From: Methanomassiliicoccus sp.
GTDB lineage: Archaea; Thermoplasmatota; Thermoplasmata; Methanomassiliicoccales; Methanomassiliicoccaceae
Length of the DNA: 63,891 nt
NCBI GenBank assembly: GCA_018262895.1
Contig: JADFDJ010000012.1
Span: 1 to 63,891 of the forward strand
Direction: 5' to 3'
Positions 7,998 through 17,119 of this stretch are shown here, piece by piece. Below the pieces are notes generated by a model, which saw only the letters and a program-made list of their open reading frames with translations, did no database searches and was not told where the DNA came from. Every line of letters begins with the position of its first letter. Positions within the stretch are counted from its first letter, which is position 1. A program made the position numbers and the translations under genes.

Positions 7998-8696
7998 CTA
8001 GGGGGTGGGCGCAGGAAGGTCCCACTCCGTCCTCTTTGAATATGTTATGAAACGGACACATTTTATGGCCTTCCTCGGAACGAAGCCAAGCTGCCCGAAG
8101 GCCTTCTTCGAGGGCACGTTGTCGTTCTCCACGAGGGCCACGGAACGCGCGTACCCGTGTAGGCTCTGATAACGTAACGCCTGCTCGCAGAGCAGGGTGC
8201 CGAAGCCCTGCCTTTGGTGTCCAGGACAAACGTACAGGCGGTATACCATCGAGGAGGTGGGATCGAGGTGGACGATGGTCTTTATCGTGGGCTCGAACTT
8301 CTCCCCCTGGACGCAGACCCATATCCACCCGACCACTTTTCCTAGGTGTTGCCCGATGATGCAGACATCCCCCTTCTGAAGGGTCTGAATGCACTCGTCG
8401 ATCCTCCGGTCCCTCTTCCTCTGGAAATACCTGATCTTACTGGCGCCACGGTAAGTCAGGAAGAGGCAGTCGGGAAGGAGGTTCCTGGACAGCGCTGCGG
8501 AGAAGCGCTCCCCATCCAGCACCTCAAAGGCGAGGCTTTCCTGCACCGTGGGCCGCATTGTCCCAGCCAGGTCCCTCTCGTACCACAGTAGCAGCGCTCG
8601 CCTTATGCCGAAGTATCGGAACGCATATCGCAGCAACATCACCGGGCGCGATCTAGAGAACGTAAAAGAACCGCTCTGTTTCCTGGCTTCGGGCAC
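7998..8696 (-). CDS. GNAT-family N-acetyltransferase
   Basis: A 232-residue protein with the acetyl-CoA-binding GNAT motif (L-Y-V-x-P-G-H-Q-R-Q-G-F-G-T) near residues 155-168, followed by the motif-B helix and N-V-P-S-K-K-A-F-x-x-L-G-F-V-P near 200. It shares the unusual central segment V-V-G-W-I-W-V-C-x-Q-x-E-K-x-E-P with the protein at 24915-25790, so the two are paralogues. The acceptor is unknown; acetylation of an amino sugar or protein N-terminus fits the family. Start ATG at 8696, stop TAG. Monocistronic. Confidence 0.8.
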   Translation of the reverse strand: MPEARKQSGSFTFSRSRPVMLLRYAFRYFGIRRALLLWYERDLAGTMRPTVQESLAFEVLDGERFSAALSRNLLPDCLFLTYRGASKIRYFQRKRDRRIDECIQTLQKGDVCIIGQHLGKVVGWIWVCVQGEKFEPTIKTIVHLDPTSSMVYRLYVCPGHQRQGFGTLLCEQALRYQSLHGYARSVALVENDNVPSKKAFGQLGFVPRKAIKCVRFITYSKRTEWDLPAPTP

Positions 8697-9136
8697 TGAG
8701 GGTCCTGACAGCCCCTCAAATGGATCGGGCTTCTTCTTCAGACGGCGGTAGGGAAGTTGTATGGCAAGGTCACCAGCTGTATAGAGGATAATCGTCCTTT
8801 ATTTATACAAAACCTTTCATGATTATATGGACGGCTCATTTTAATATTGTATATATCACACTGCCGGCGGTCAAACTGTTCATATCCGATATTGGCAAGA
8901 ACGGGGGTCATTGTTCACGGATGCCATCAATGAAAAGCCGGAGAACGATGTTCCTCACAGCAAGCTCTTCCATAACCTTGATGGAGCGCATATGGTTCGA
9001 CCTCTGCCCCGTGCTCACTAGCCTCCATTCTGCTCTTCTAGTATCCTTGTTCATCATCAGACCTGAGAATCGAAGAAGCAAGTTGAAATGGGGGTGGGGC
9101 CATCGCTTTCAACAGCACCTCTTAGCCAGAGGACAC
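8697..9136. other. Intergenic stretch left of the tRNA
   Basis: AT-rich around 8785-8865. Only short frames are present. The best minus-strand one is at 8908-9057 (listed separately); the plus-strand frame from 8819 has poor coding character. Confidence 0.4.
8908..9057 (-). CDS. Possible 49-residue small protein
   Basis: A short frame from an ATG-ATG pair encodes a basic N-terminal part and an amphipathic, helix-prone C-terminal part (M-E-E-L-A-V-R-N-I-V-L-R-L-F-I-D-G-I). Only a weak AGGT lies upstream. No family is recognised. It may be a remnant of a longer gene or a chance frame. Confidence 0.2.
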   Translation of the reverse strand: MMNKDTRRAEWRLVSTGQRSNHMRSIKVMEELAVRNIVLRLFIDGIREQ

Positions 9137-9210
9137 GCCGGGGTGCCAGAGCATTAATGGAGTGGACCGCAAGTCCATGTTCGATGGTGCAACTCCATCC
9201 CCCGGCCCCA
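9137..9210 (+). tRNA. tRNA-Cys (GCA), atypical or decaying
   Basis: A 74-base cloverleaf can be drawn: acceptor GCCGGGG (9137-9143) pairs perfectly with CCCCGGC (9200-9206); discriminator C; CCA encoded (9208-9210). The D stem is CCA/TGG with A14, G15 and A21 in place. The anticodon stem is GTGGA/TCCAT around the loop CCGCAAG (anticodon GCA), and the T stem GATGG/CCATC encloses TGCAACT. Departures from consensus are C for U33, no G18-G19 pair in the D loop, and G for T55. The stems are intact but several core tertiary bases are changed, so it may be a pseudo-tRNA or a divergent second tRNA-Cys. Confidence 0.55.
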
Positions 9211-9283
9211 TTCTCATCACAGTACCAACCTTGAAAGAAGAGGCCTTATCGCCCCTTGAAGGCGCTTGTCAGGAGGTGAGCGT

Positions 9284-9364
9284 ATGCCCCTTTCGCATAA
9301 CCGCAACGGCCCTCCATTGTGGGAGGATATCTCCCACTCTCCGAGGGACCAGGCGACGGGCTGA
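9284..9364 (+). CDS. 26-residue micro-ORF with ideal Shine-Dalgarno site
   Basis: AGGAGGTGAG (9271-9280), fully complementary to the usual archaeal 16S 3' end, precedes an ATG by three bases. The encoded peptide is polar and charged (M-P-L-S-H-N-R-N-G, W-E-D-I-S-H, R-D-Q) with no membrane segment, and ends at TGA. A strong hairpin (9319-9337) sits within the frame. It follows the tRNA-Cys by 73 bases. It could be a true small protein, a regulatory leader peptide, or the conserved start of a lost gene. Confidence 0.4.
   Translation: MPLSHNRNGPPLWEDISHSPRDQATG
9319..9337 (+). other. Hairpin within the micro-ORF
   Basis: GTGGGAG and CTCCCAC form a perfect 7-bp stem around the loop GATAT. It is not followed by a T-tract, so it is not an obvious terminator. 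Confidence 0.5.
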
Positions 9365-9590
9365 ACCTTCGGGGCGATAAGGACGGGGGGCCGCTTGCTC
9401 CGAGCTTTGTTCATGTGGGCAAGTACCCCTTTTTCCTAACGCGGTTCGTCTCATTCAAGACGCTTCCAGCGCGGGCACCGTCGGCCTCCTGGCCATCGCT
9501 CTGGGCCTGCCAAGCATCGCGCCCTGTTGGTGATAGGGCGAAATTAAGGGCTCCTATGAACCGGCCGAGGTGGCATCTCAGGAAAAGAGG

Positions 9591-9597
9591 TTTTAAC
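9591..9597 (+). promoter_or_regulatory. TATA-like box for the M28 peptidase gene
   Basis: TTTTAAC is centred about 29 bases before the ATG at 9623, suggesting a nearly leaderless transcript. Confidence 0.4.
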
Positions 9598-9622
9598 TCG
9601 CCGACCATACCAATCAGCTATC

Positions 9623-10540
9623 ATGAACAGCAGGCACCTAAGCATGGGCATCGTCGCAGCCCTGGTATCGACAGGCTCGGCCGCGTTCCTTGTTTCCGTC
9701 GACTGCAGCGGCACGGCCTTCGATCCCCAGATAGCGGACATGATCAAGCAGGTGGACGAGGAGGAGATACTCAACACCGTCTCTGTGCTGCAGGGCTTCA
9801 CATCACGCTACTATGGATATCCGGGCAACGCCATGGCCTCGAGCTACCTCCACGGGGAGCTCAGCAACATCACCGGCCTGACGGTCGAGTACCAAGGAGG
9901 GGACCTCAGGAACATCATCGCCACCCTGCCGGGCAAGGAGTCCTCCAAGACCTTCATCGTGGGAGCCCACTATGATAGCGAGAACTCCGCCGACCTGAGC
10001 TACGCCCCGGGGGCCACGGACAACGGCGGGGGGGTGGCCATCGTCCTGGAGCTGGCAAGGATAATGAGCCGGTACACCTTCGAGCACACCGTGGTGTTCG
10101 CGCTGTGGAACGCCGAGGAGGGTGGCACCGGGATGATGGGCAGCACCGCGTACGTGCAGTACGCTAAGGACAACGGCCTTGATATCGCACTATACTTCAA
10201 CTTCGACTCCACATGCTACGATCCCCATGACAGGCTGGTACTGGACATAATGTACAACGACAGGTCCAGGTGCATGTCCAGCCTTATGACCCAGTGCAAC
10301 TCCCTATACCACATCGGATTCACCCTCACCTACAACGCCCACACCTGCGGGAGCGATCACCGGCCGTTCTGGGAGGAGGGCTACACGGCGGTGATGACGC
10401 ATGAGGAGGAGCATGGGCCGGCGCACACAGCGGACGACACCGTTGACAAGATCTCCACTGCCTACGCCAAGAAGAATGGGCAGCTGGGAATGTCGGCAGT
10501 AGCGTACCTCGCGGGCGTCCAGGCCCCGGCGGCCCGGTAG
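9623..10540 (+). CDS. Secreted M28-family zinc aminopeptidase
   Basis: A 305-residue metallopeptidase with an N-terminal hydrophobic export segment (residues 7-27). The co-catalytic zinc site of family M28 is complete: H116 and D118 in A-H-Y-D-S, D133 in A-T-D-N-G-G-G, catalytic E165 and ligand E166 in N-A-E-E-G-G, D195 in N-F-D-S-T, and a late His (about 268) in A-H-T-A-D-D-T. M28 enzymes release N-terminal residues from peptides. Cysteines near 198, 218, 225 and 242 may form disulfides, fitting an outside location. Start ATG at 9623, chosen from the TATA box at 9591. It probably scavenges peptides or trims surface proteins. Confidence 0.87.
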   Translation: MNSRHLSMGIVAALVSTGSAAFLVSVDCSGTAFDPQIADMIKQVDEEEILNTVSVLQGFTSRYYGYPGNAMASSYLHGELSNITGLTVEYQGGDLRNIIATLPGKESSKTFIVGAHYDSENSADLSYAPGATDNGGGVAIVLELARIMSRYTFEHTVVFALWNAEEGGTGMMGSTAYVQYAKDNGLDIALYFNFDSTCYDPHDRLVLDIMYNDRSRCMSSLMTQCNSLYHIGFTLTYNAHTCGSDHRPFWEEGYTAVMTHEEEHGPAHTADDTVDKISTAYAKKNGQLGMSAVAYLAGVQAPAAR

Positions 10541-10796
10541 CGAGGGCTGGCGACAGGGATGCATGGCGGGGAGAACCCTTACGCTCGCGCCAACGGCATT
10601 TGGGCAGAACAATCCACGATCGTGACCGTGATCAATGTGAAAAGATGCCCTTGGGGTCACCAAGCCCGGATACCCATGGACAGGAACCTCCCCCTACCAT
10701 ATCAACAGGGGAGATCGTCTCTGAGCTTAACAAGCCACCCGGAGGCGGCCGATCCCTCCTAGGTGGGCAGTGAACCAAAGCGCAGGGCACCCAGAT

Positions 10797-11753
10797 CTAG
10801 CTATCTTTGGGAAAATGTGCTACCGTCTCGCTCAACGTGGCGAACTTGAAGTTCTTCCGCTCGCACAGTTCCAGGATGCTGTCCAGGCGTTTCAGCACAA
10901 CATTTTTCTTAGAATCTGCCTTGATCGCAGGGCTGGCCCCAGGGATGACGTCCATGCTGTGGAACATCATGTTGAGGACCAGGACATGAGAATCGGGATC
11001 GCACCTGAGGCTTTTATTGATGCCATAGCGTAAGCGGAAATAGTCCGACTCCACGGGTGAGATCCAGATGCAGTAGAACATATCATTGAGGGCGCAGAGG
11101 GAGCCGCTGATGCTCCGGCTCATCCGGTCCAGGAGCTTGTAGTAGTAATGGGGCACGATGGAAACGGGCACCTCCAGGATCTTGGAGCCTCCCTTTGTCG
11201 TAATATCGTCCTCGCTGGGATAGTATGGATGATTGCATGCTCGCCGAAAGTCCGCCTTCCCCTCCGCGTAGTTCCAGAAGATGTAGGGGGTGACGCTGGA
11301 ATCCACCGTGTAGCCCAGCCTCTCCAGGATGGAGATGGTGTTGCTGCCAGCCCCGAACCTGCCCGCCCGGAATGCCTTGGGAGCCCTCCTGAACGCTCGC
11401 CGATAGATCTCGGTGAGGTTCTGCAGCTTCTCGGTCTCGATCTCCCGGCTGTAGGAGCACTGCATCTCCTTTATGCGCTTGTTCCTCATGTCCAAGATGG
11501 TCTTGTGTGGTTCGACCACATCCCCATGGAGATGGGTGCCCAGCTCACAGTTTGATATTTCTTTCAGAACCTTCACGCAGTCCGGTTGCTCCATGACCTC
11601 GCTGCTCAGCAGGTAGGTGGGCCTGGCCCCATACTTCTCGAACAAAGGTGTAAGCAAGTCGGGTATCCCGTTCAAGACCGATGTGTAGGACTCCAGCTCC
11701 GGGTTTGTCCAGTCATAGGACTTGTCAACCTCGGTATCTATCGTAATGTTCAT
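10797..11753 (-). CDS. NodB-like polysaccharide deacetylase-family protein
   Basis: Residues follow a carbohydrate-esterase-4-like order: an N-terminal strand ending I-D-T-E-V-D (catalytic/metal Asp pair), G-T-H-L-H-G-D with two candidate metal His, F-R-A-G-R-F-G-A-G-S with the R-x-G-R pattern, L-G-Y-x-V-D-S-S-V-T, and a late M-F-H-S-M-D. Such proteins remove N-acetyl groups from sugars in polysaccharides or lipid-linked intermediates. The frame is open to 11777, but a TATA-like box at 11775-11784 overlaps that start, so the ATG at 11753 (M-N-I-T-I-D-T-E) is preferred, giving 318 residues and a leaderless mRNA. No signal peptide, so it is probably cytoplasmic. Confidence 0.78.
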   Translation of the reverse strand: MNITIDTEVDKSYDWTNPELESYTSVLNGIPDLLTPLFEKYGARPTYLLSSEVMEQPDCVKVLKEISNCELGTHLHGDVVEPHKTILDMRNKRIKEMQCSYSREIETEKLQNLTEIYRRAFRRAPKAFRAGRFGAGSNTISILERLGYTVDSSVTPYIFWNYAEGKADFRRACNHPYYPSEDDITTKGGSKILEVPVSIVPHYYYKLLDRMSRSISGSLCALNDMFYCIWISPVESDYFRLRYGINKSLRCDPDSHVLVLNMMFHSMDVIPGASPAIKADSKKNVVLKRLDSILELCERKNFKFATLSETVAHFPKDS

Positions 11754-12154
11754 CAGAACGTCGGGATGCCTGCTCATTTATACCATCATATCTTCCTTTT
11801 TAACAGTGACAATATTTGAATAATTATTTGAGAATATTATTATGTGTTTATAATATAAATTAGTATCGGTATCCAGCAACATCCCACCGTGGCTTGAATG
11901 GTAATTACACTAGATAAACGTCTTGATTAGAACGTTGAACGGAACGTACCATCCAGAGTTTCATTGAATGGACCAAGGCAAGATTATAGATGTTGCTGGC
12001 CGACGTTGACGATCCAGGGGCCGGGTGCCGAGATCAAAAAAGACCACCTATGGCCTGACGATGCAACCTTACCCGAGGAGGCTGGTCCGATGATGGTCCC
12101 ATTGGGCGTGATGAGGCGGAGTACCTTTCAAAGCGCCCCCTCAGTCTCTTCCTA
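11754..12154. other. 401-base AT-rich spacer
   Basis: Holds the promoter of the deacetylase gene (GGTATAAATG on the minus strand, 11775-11784) and the perfect palindrome AATAATTATT near 11819. No coding frame is supported. Confidence 0.45.
11775..11784 (-). promoter_or_regulatory. TATA box for the deacetylase gene
   Basis: GGTATAAATG on the minus strand lies 27 bases before the ATG at 11753 and decides that start over the ATG at 11777. Confidence 0.5.
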
Positions 12155-12910
12155 TTACTTTTTTCGGTACCTTATCCTATTCCAGCCTTCCACGGCCTTC
12201 CTCGTCAGCCGCAGTGGGATGGAATAATCCTTAAGATAGGAATGGCGCTCGACCAGCTGGCCCCCGAACCCCCGCTTGAAACGGTTGATCCCCTCCATCT
12301 CCGCATCTGGCCTTTCACCCACATAGTAACCGCCCAGATCGAACTCGCCTATTCCCTTGGACTCTGCGTATCTGATGGCTTCCCATACCAGCAATCGATT
12401 GCCGAAGCCGATCATCTTTTTTCTGTCAGCATCTACCTCAAATCTTGTCGATACTGCCTGAAGTCCCCTCATGGTCCTATCGTCATGGATCGCCAGGTAG
12501 CAACAAAGGGTATCGCCGTTCAGTTCTGCGGTGAACAATGTACCGTGGTTCTTGACGAACTCCTCTGAGTACTCATATGGGGACAGGTTCTTGGCCCGTC
12601 TGAAATCCTTGTTCATCTGGAGAAATTGGTCCTGACCAGTGTTTAAATTGACCCGAAAACCTTCCTTTTCCGCACGCCTGATGTATTTTCTGCAGTCATT
12701 GTCCATACCACTCCAGATGGGGTCCGAACCACCGGTCAGGTCCAGCACCAGGGTGGACAGGGACTCTCGCGCGAAACCCCGTTCATCCACCTTTTCCCTG
12801 CAGTACATGTGGCAGAGGCTATCAACTCCTTTCACATCGTAAGGCCGTTCCTCGAACCAGATTGTCCGGAGCTTGAAGATGGACACATCCTTGTCAGTAA
12901 CTAGGGGCAT
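12155..12910 (-). CDS. FemAB/BioF2-like aminoacyl- or acyltransferase
   Basis: A 251-residue protein of the FemAB-like GNAT group (peptidoglycan-bridge enzymes in bacteria, various acyl transfers elsewhere). Visible marks are the early W-S-G-M-D-N-D-C-R-K-Y-I-R-R-A-E-K-E-G segment typical of this family, a core strand G-D-T-L-C-C-Y-L-A-I, and the C-terminal E-F-D-L-G-G-Y-Y...R-F-K-R-G-F-G-G block, which matches the family's K-x-x-F-G signature. It is shorter than the usual 330-400 residues, mostly at the N-terminus. Start ATG at 12910 with GGAGGT upstream and an A/T box near 12950. The donor (aminoacyl-tRNA or acyl-CoA) cannot be read from sequence. Confidence 0.75.
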   Translation of the reverse strand: MPLVTDKDVSIFKLRTIWFEERPYDVKGVDSLCHMYCREKVDERGFARESLSTLVLDLTGGSDPIWSGMDNDCRKYIRRAEKEGFRVNLNTGQDQFLQMNKDFRRAKNLSPYEYSEEFVKNHGTLFTAELNGDTLCCYLAIHDDRTMRGLQAVSTRFEVDADRKKMIGFGNRLLVWEAIRYAESKGIGEFDLGGYYVGERPDAEMEGINRFKRGFGGQLVERHSYLKDYSIPLRLTRKAVEGWNRIRYRKK

Positions 12911-13596
12911 CTCATACCTCCACCAGCGAGGGTGCTAGGGCGTCCAACAATTAAATATATGGGCCTAAGCATAAATGAACCTCAATGAAGGCTTGATGCG
13001 AGAGCCCTATTGTCCGTCCACGCCTTCCACTGCACTCAGGTCAATATCATAACCCAGAACCTCAATATTGTTAGAGACGATGTTGATCGTCGCCGGGTCA
13101 GAGATACTGGAAAAGAAAAATATGGGAGTATTGGCACATCATTCGCCATGGCTTCCGACGGTCTTTCTTATCAATTTTAGGAATACGTGAGGGCAGGCCA
13201 GTTCATGCCTTTTTTTGAGAGCGATCGATCTTTTTTATTGTTCTTTACTTATCGAGAATGGGAGTTCCGGTCATCGCCCTACGCCCCAGCATGGCGCTCA
13301 ATGTTACATTTTTTTACATGTAAATTTTTTTCCTATGAAAATTTTTCATTATTTTATATTTTTGAATTGTTTTTTTACATTCTAAAAATTATTTAATTAA
13401 GTAAAATCAAAAACGATAGTCAGCTTTGATTCTAACGCTGAGACCTTTAAATGAGATGTCGTTTTTTTCTACCCTACTCCCACTTCTTTTAGAATGTGGG
13501 TATTTACTATTGACCCGTTGAAAGGCGATAGACTCCTGCCATTGATGCTGGTATGCATCAGGGTATAAAGAGGGCGAAAATGGACAGGGTGGTCGT
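12911..13596. other. 686-base divergent regulatory spacer
   Basis: Very AT-rich between 13310 and 13420, with palindromes TTTACATGTAAA (near 13313) and TTAATTAA. There is a hairpin CCCAC/GTGGG at 13479-13500 and an inverted repeat TGATGC/GCATCA (13543-13560) just before the TATA box of the big surface-protein gene. The 69-codon frame at 13187 is low-complexity and not supported. Confidence 0.5.
13543..13570 (+). promoter_or_regulatory. Promoter with upstream inverted repeat for the 13597 surface protein
   Basis: TGATGC (13543-13548) and GCATCA (13555-13560) form an inverted repeat that ends three bases before TATAAAG (13564-13570). The ATG at 13597 is about 30 bases beyond the box centre, so the mRNA is nearly leaderless. 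The repeat overlaps the position of a BRE and could be an operator. Confidence 0.5.
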
Positions 13597-16500
13597 ATGG
13601 TTAAATTTTATATAAAACTAAATCGAAAAAATATAGTTCGTTTGGTAGCGCTCGCAACTGTATCTGTTCTGCTATCATCGACAAGTTTGATATTTTTAGG
13701 CACGGACGAGGCGGCAGCTGCCACTTCAGATTGCTCCTACTCCATCAGCAAATACTATACTGAGAAGACCTTGGTTAAGAACCCATACGGCCGAACCGTC
13801 TATACATCATCATACTCCAACACAGCGATCCAGTGGGCGATAGACCATAGCTCCGCTGGCAAGACCATAATGATCAAGGCAGGCACCTACGATCTGACCG
13901 GAGCCGTCAAGATGAAGTCCGGAGTGACGGTCATGGGAGTGGGCGACAGGACCATATTGAAGAACGGAGAGATCGACTCATTCGTCTCGAACGTGGCCAT
14001 CAAATCCCTAAGATTGCTGGGGACGTGCCACATCCTGATAGCCTCAAAGACCGAAGCCGTCTCCAACGTTGTTGTCCAGGAGGTATCTGCCACCACCGGG
14101 GTGTGCCCGGCAGTGTTCGCGGTCAACGCGAACGATTATGCAGTATCGAACGTACAGTTCATAGGAGATGTTGTCATGGATAGCTCCTCCTATGGCTTTA
14201 AGTTAAACGGAACTGGCGACATCAGTAACGTCTACTTTGACTCCTGCAAGGCCATCCGCAGCGGCCTCAGTGCGCGCCCCGATGGCTGGGTCACTGGGTT
14301 CGTGCTCGATGGCACTGGAAACCAGGTCAGCAATGTCATGCTATACCGTTGTGAGGCATCCTACAGCTGGGAGAACGGCTTTTACATCAGCCCCTGGATA
14401 GATAAGGTTGGTGTCGTGCTGCAGGAGTGCACGGCCAGCTACAACGGCCAGAACCCTTCCTGTCAGGAGGGCTTCGGTTATGTCCTGGATAGTACAGTGA
14501 GCCTTCTAAACAGCAACGGTGTAGGGAACAAAGGCGGTCTTACCAACTTGGAAGAGGTCCCACCGCCAGTGGAGGAGCCGGATCAGGTCGATACAGCGAT
14601 CTCCACGGAGATAGCGATCAACCTGCCCTCGAGCAGCGTTGCCACCGGCACCAGCGTGACGGCCACTGGAGCATTGAGGGGATCAGCATCCACGGGTTCC
14701 GTCCCGATCTCGGGAGCGGTAGTTCATCTATCGGTGACCCTGCCCGATGGTTCCATCGTCCTACCTGTCGAGGGCTCCTCGGTGACCACGAATGCCAATG
14801 GCGAGTTCACCGTAACCTATACGCCATTGTCCGCGGGGACCGTGAAGTATTCTGCGGTCTACAGTGGCGATGAGGGTCATGAGGGCTCCTCGGTGAGCAA
14901 GTCTTTCACCGCGGTAGCACCTGCACCGCAGAAGAGTTCGACCTCCATATCCCTGACAATGGCCTCGAGCAGTGTGGAGGCCGGCAAAAGCATCCACGCT
15001 GATGGTGTACTAACAGGCACCTCAGCGGTTTCCGGTGCCACCATCAGCCTTCAGGTCACCCTGCCCAGTGGCGCCACGGCGTACCCGACGCAGGGAGCGA
15101 CCACGACGACAGACTCCTCTGGCAGGTTCAGCATGGACTACGTTCCCAGCGTGGCCGGTTCCTACAGGTTCACCGCCTCGTACTCCGGCTCAAGTGTTTA
15201 TCTCAGCTCATCGGCCAGCGCTGCCTGGACCGCTGTTGCCCCGCCGACACCGACCACGACGCCTACGCATGACTATTCGGTCTCCAGCAGCGTCGTGAAG
15301 ACCTCATCGGGCGCCACCGCCTACACCGGCTCGACCTTCACTGCAGCGCTCAACTGGGCCTGCACGCAGGCGAACAAGGCGGTCTATGTCCCGGCAGGGC
15401 AGTACTACCTCAGCTCCAACATCAACTTTGCCAGCGGGGTGACCCTGGTAGGCGACGGTCCGACCGCCACGGTGTTCACCTTCACCGACACGACCATCGA
15501 TAACAGCGACTACTCCGATGCGAGCTTCCATCCCGTGAACGTCGACAATGTGGTCCTGAAGCAGTTCGGGATCACCGGGGAGGGATGCATATGGTTCTCG
15601 GTGACCTCTGGTACCCACGGCAATAACAAGGTGGAGGATGTCTGGGTCTACGACACCAACAACCTCCAGGTGAACGCCTTCGGATCATGGGTCTCCACCG
15701 GCGCCACGGTGAGCGGGATGCAGTTCATACGTTGTATCGCCTACAACGTCGGTGGCAACGGATTCGCCCTGATGGGCAACTTCCCATGGAACAACCAGCA
15801 TGGAACTCAGAAGAACATCTACTTCGAGGACTGCAAGGCACTTTACTGCGGTTACACGACCACCATCTGGGACTGGACCGTCGGCTTCGACCTGGCAGAG
15901 CAGTGCAACGTCAATGGCGTGACCTGCGTGCGCTGCGAGGCCTCCTACAACTGGGAGAGCGGGTTCCACCTCGAGTACTCCCCCACTTGCGCCAATGTCA
16001 AGTTCCAGGACTGCGTGGCCAACTACAACGGCCAGACCTACTCCGATCCCAGGGGGGCGGTTTGGGGTTGCGGTTTCCTGTACTTTGAGGGCGTGACCAG
16101 GACGAACTGCACGGGAACCGGGAATGCCGGGGGCACGGTCTACGCGGGCGATCTGTACTCCTACGATCAGAAGAGCGTCAGCGGCTACACCTACCTCGTC
16201 TCCGGCACCAGCGTGAAGAACTCTGCCGGGTCCACGGTCTACACCGGCTCCACCTTCACAGCCGCCCTGCAGTGGGCGTGCAGCAAGGAGAACGCCGTCG
16301 TGAAGATACCCGCGGGCACCTACAGCGTCACCGGACGCATAACCCTGGCCAATGGGGTCTGCCTCTACGGCGGCATCGATCTGCAGGAGTGGTTCGCCAC
16401 CCCTGGCAGCTCCACCACCCTGAACTTCCCCGGGACCAGTGCGAACGAGGGATTCTACATCCACAACGTAAACAACGTCCGGATGAACCTGCTAATCATC

Positions 16501-17061
16501 AACAAAGGCAACATCGAGATAGCCGCGGACGGGGGCTCGACCGTAAGCAACATCAAGCTCAGGGGCATCGACATCAACCAGGCCTCCTACCTGCACCCCG
16601 CCGCCATCAATACCTACTGCGCCAGCGGCTCCACCATCGACGGTCTGGACATGGGCGCTTGCGATATTGTCAATGCACACGCCGATGGGTTCCGGTTCTC
16701 CGGCGCAGGATCAGGCACGAACGCCATGGTCAAGAACCTGAAGATGCTGTTCTGCAAGGCCGAGAACAGCGGCCAGACCTCTCCAAGGTACGGGGACAGT
16801 GTTGGGTTCCGGTTCGGGGACGGTGTGAACATCCAGACCGCCTCGGTCACAGAGTGCACCGCCAGGTACTCTTACTGCTCGGGCTTCTATTTCACCGCAG
16901 GGAGCACGGTCAGCGGGGTTACCCTCAAGGACTGTGTGGCCAGCAACAATGGTCAGAAGGGTGATGCCAGCAACGGTGCGGGGTACTATCTCAACGGTTA
17001 CTCCGTGATTACCACCGGCTGCACCGGTATCAGCAACTTTGGCCCCCTGGTCCAGAAGTAG
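13597..17061 (+). CDS. Exported modular surface protein: three beta-helix modules and two Ig-like domains
   Basis: 1154 residues with an N-terminal export segment (about 14-42, ending A-A-A-A). Module 1 (about 45-315), module 2 (about 557-865) and module 3 (about 870-1154) each open with the same header: Y-x-V-S, then V-K-N/T, a V-Y-T-G-S-T-F-T-A-A-L-x-W-A-like segment, and I-P-A-G-T-Y. They continue as right-handed beta-helix repeats of the pectate-lyase-3/NosD type, rich in V-x-x-C-x-A and D-C-x-A-x-Y-N-G-Q. Two Ig-like (Big-type) domains lie at about 333-440 and 445-548. There is no C-terminal anchor or sorting motif. It could be a surface-layer or polysaccharide-binding protein, or a polysaccharide lyase/epimerase. 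Its closest relatives in the window lie at 40129-46507. Confidence 0.8.
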   Translation: MVKFYIKLNRKNIVRLVALATVSVLLSSTSLIFLGTDEAAAATSDCSYSISKYYTEKTLVKNPYGRTVYTSSYSNTAIQWAIDHSSAGKTIMIKAGTYDLTGAVKMKSGVTVMGVGDRTILKNGEIDSFVSNVAIKSLRLLGTCHILIASKTEAVSNVVVQEVSATTGVCPAVFAVNANDYAVSNVQFIGDVVMDSSSYGFKLNGTGDISNVYFDSCKAIRSGLSARPDGWVTGFVLDGTGNQVSNVMLYRCEASYSWENGFYISPWIDKVGVVLQECTASYNGQNPSCQEGFGYVLDSTVSLLNSNGVGNKGGLTNLEEVPPPVEEPDQVDTAISTEIAINLPSSSVATGTSVTATGALRGSASTGSVPISGAVVHLSVTLPDGSIVLPVEGSSVTTNANGEFTVTYTPLSAGTVKYSAVYSGDEGHEGSSVSKSFTAVAPAPQKSSTSISLTMASSSVEAGKSIHADGVLTGTSAVSGATISLQVTLPSGATAYPTQGATTTTDSSGRFSMDYVPSVAGSYRFTASYSGSSVYLSSSASAAWTAVAPPTPTTTPTHDYSVSSSVVKTSSGATAYTGSTFTAALNWACTQANKAVYVPAGQYYLSSNINFASGVTLVGDGPTATVFTFTDTTIDNSDYSDASFHPVNVDNVVLKQFGITGEGCIWFSVTSGTHGNNKVEDVWVYDTNNLQVNAFGSWVSTGATVSGMQFIRCIAYNVGGNGFALMGNFPWNNQHGTQKNIYFEDCKALYCGYTTTIWDWTVGFDLAEQCNVNGVTCVRCEASYNWESGFHLEYSPTCANVKFQDCVANYNGQTYSDPRGAVWGCGFLYFEGVTRTNCTGTGNAGGTVYAGDLYSYDQKSVSGYTYLVSGTSVKNSAGSTVYTGSTFTAALQWACSKENAVVKIPAGTYSVTGRITLANGVCLYGGIDLQEWFATPGSSTTLNFPGTSANEGFYIHNVNNVRMNLLIINKGNIEIAADGGSTVSNIKLRGIDINQASYLHPAAINTYCASGSTIDGLDMGACDIVNAHADGFRFSGAGSGTNAMVKNLKMLFCKAENSGQTSPRYGDSVGFRFGDGVNIQTASVTECTARYSYCSGFYFTAGSTVSGVTLKDCVASNNGQKGDASNGAGYYLNGYSVITTGCTGISNFGPLVQK

Positions 17062-17119
17062 GGCTTTGGTGAATGCCCGCCGGGGCACGAGCGTCGGACG
17101 TGGATGGCCGACCAGTAAA

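Larger units (their letters stand above)
9211..9622. other. Leader-like region between tRNA and peptidase gene
   Basis: No long gene reads convincingly. It contains a 26-codon ORF (9284-9364) with an ideal Shine-Dalgarno site, a 7-bp hairpin inside it, and the TATA-like box at 9591-9597. Confidence 0.45.

Noticed and set aside
8819-9157. 112-codon plus-strand frame overlapping the tRNA 5' end
   Set aside because: Runs into the tRNA-like sequence and has poor codon character.
13187-13396. 69-codon plus-strand frame rich in Phe
   Set aside because: Low-complexity translation of AT-rich promoter DNA, no ribosome-binding site.
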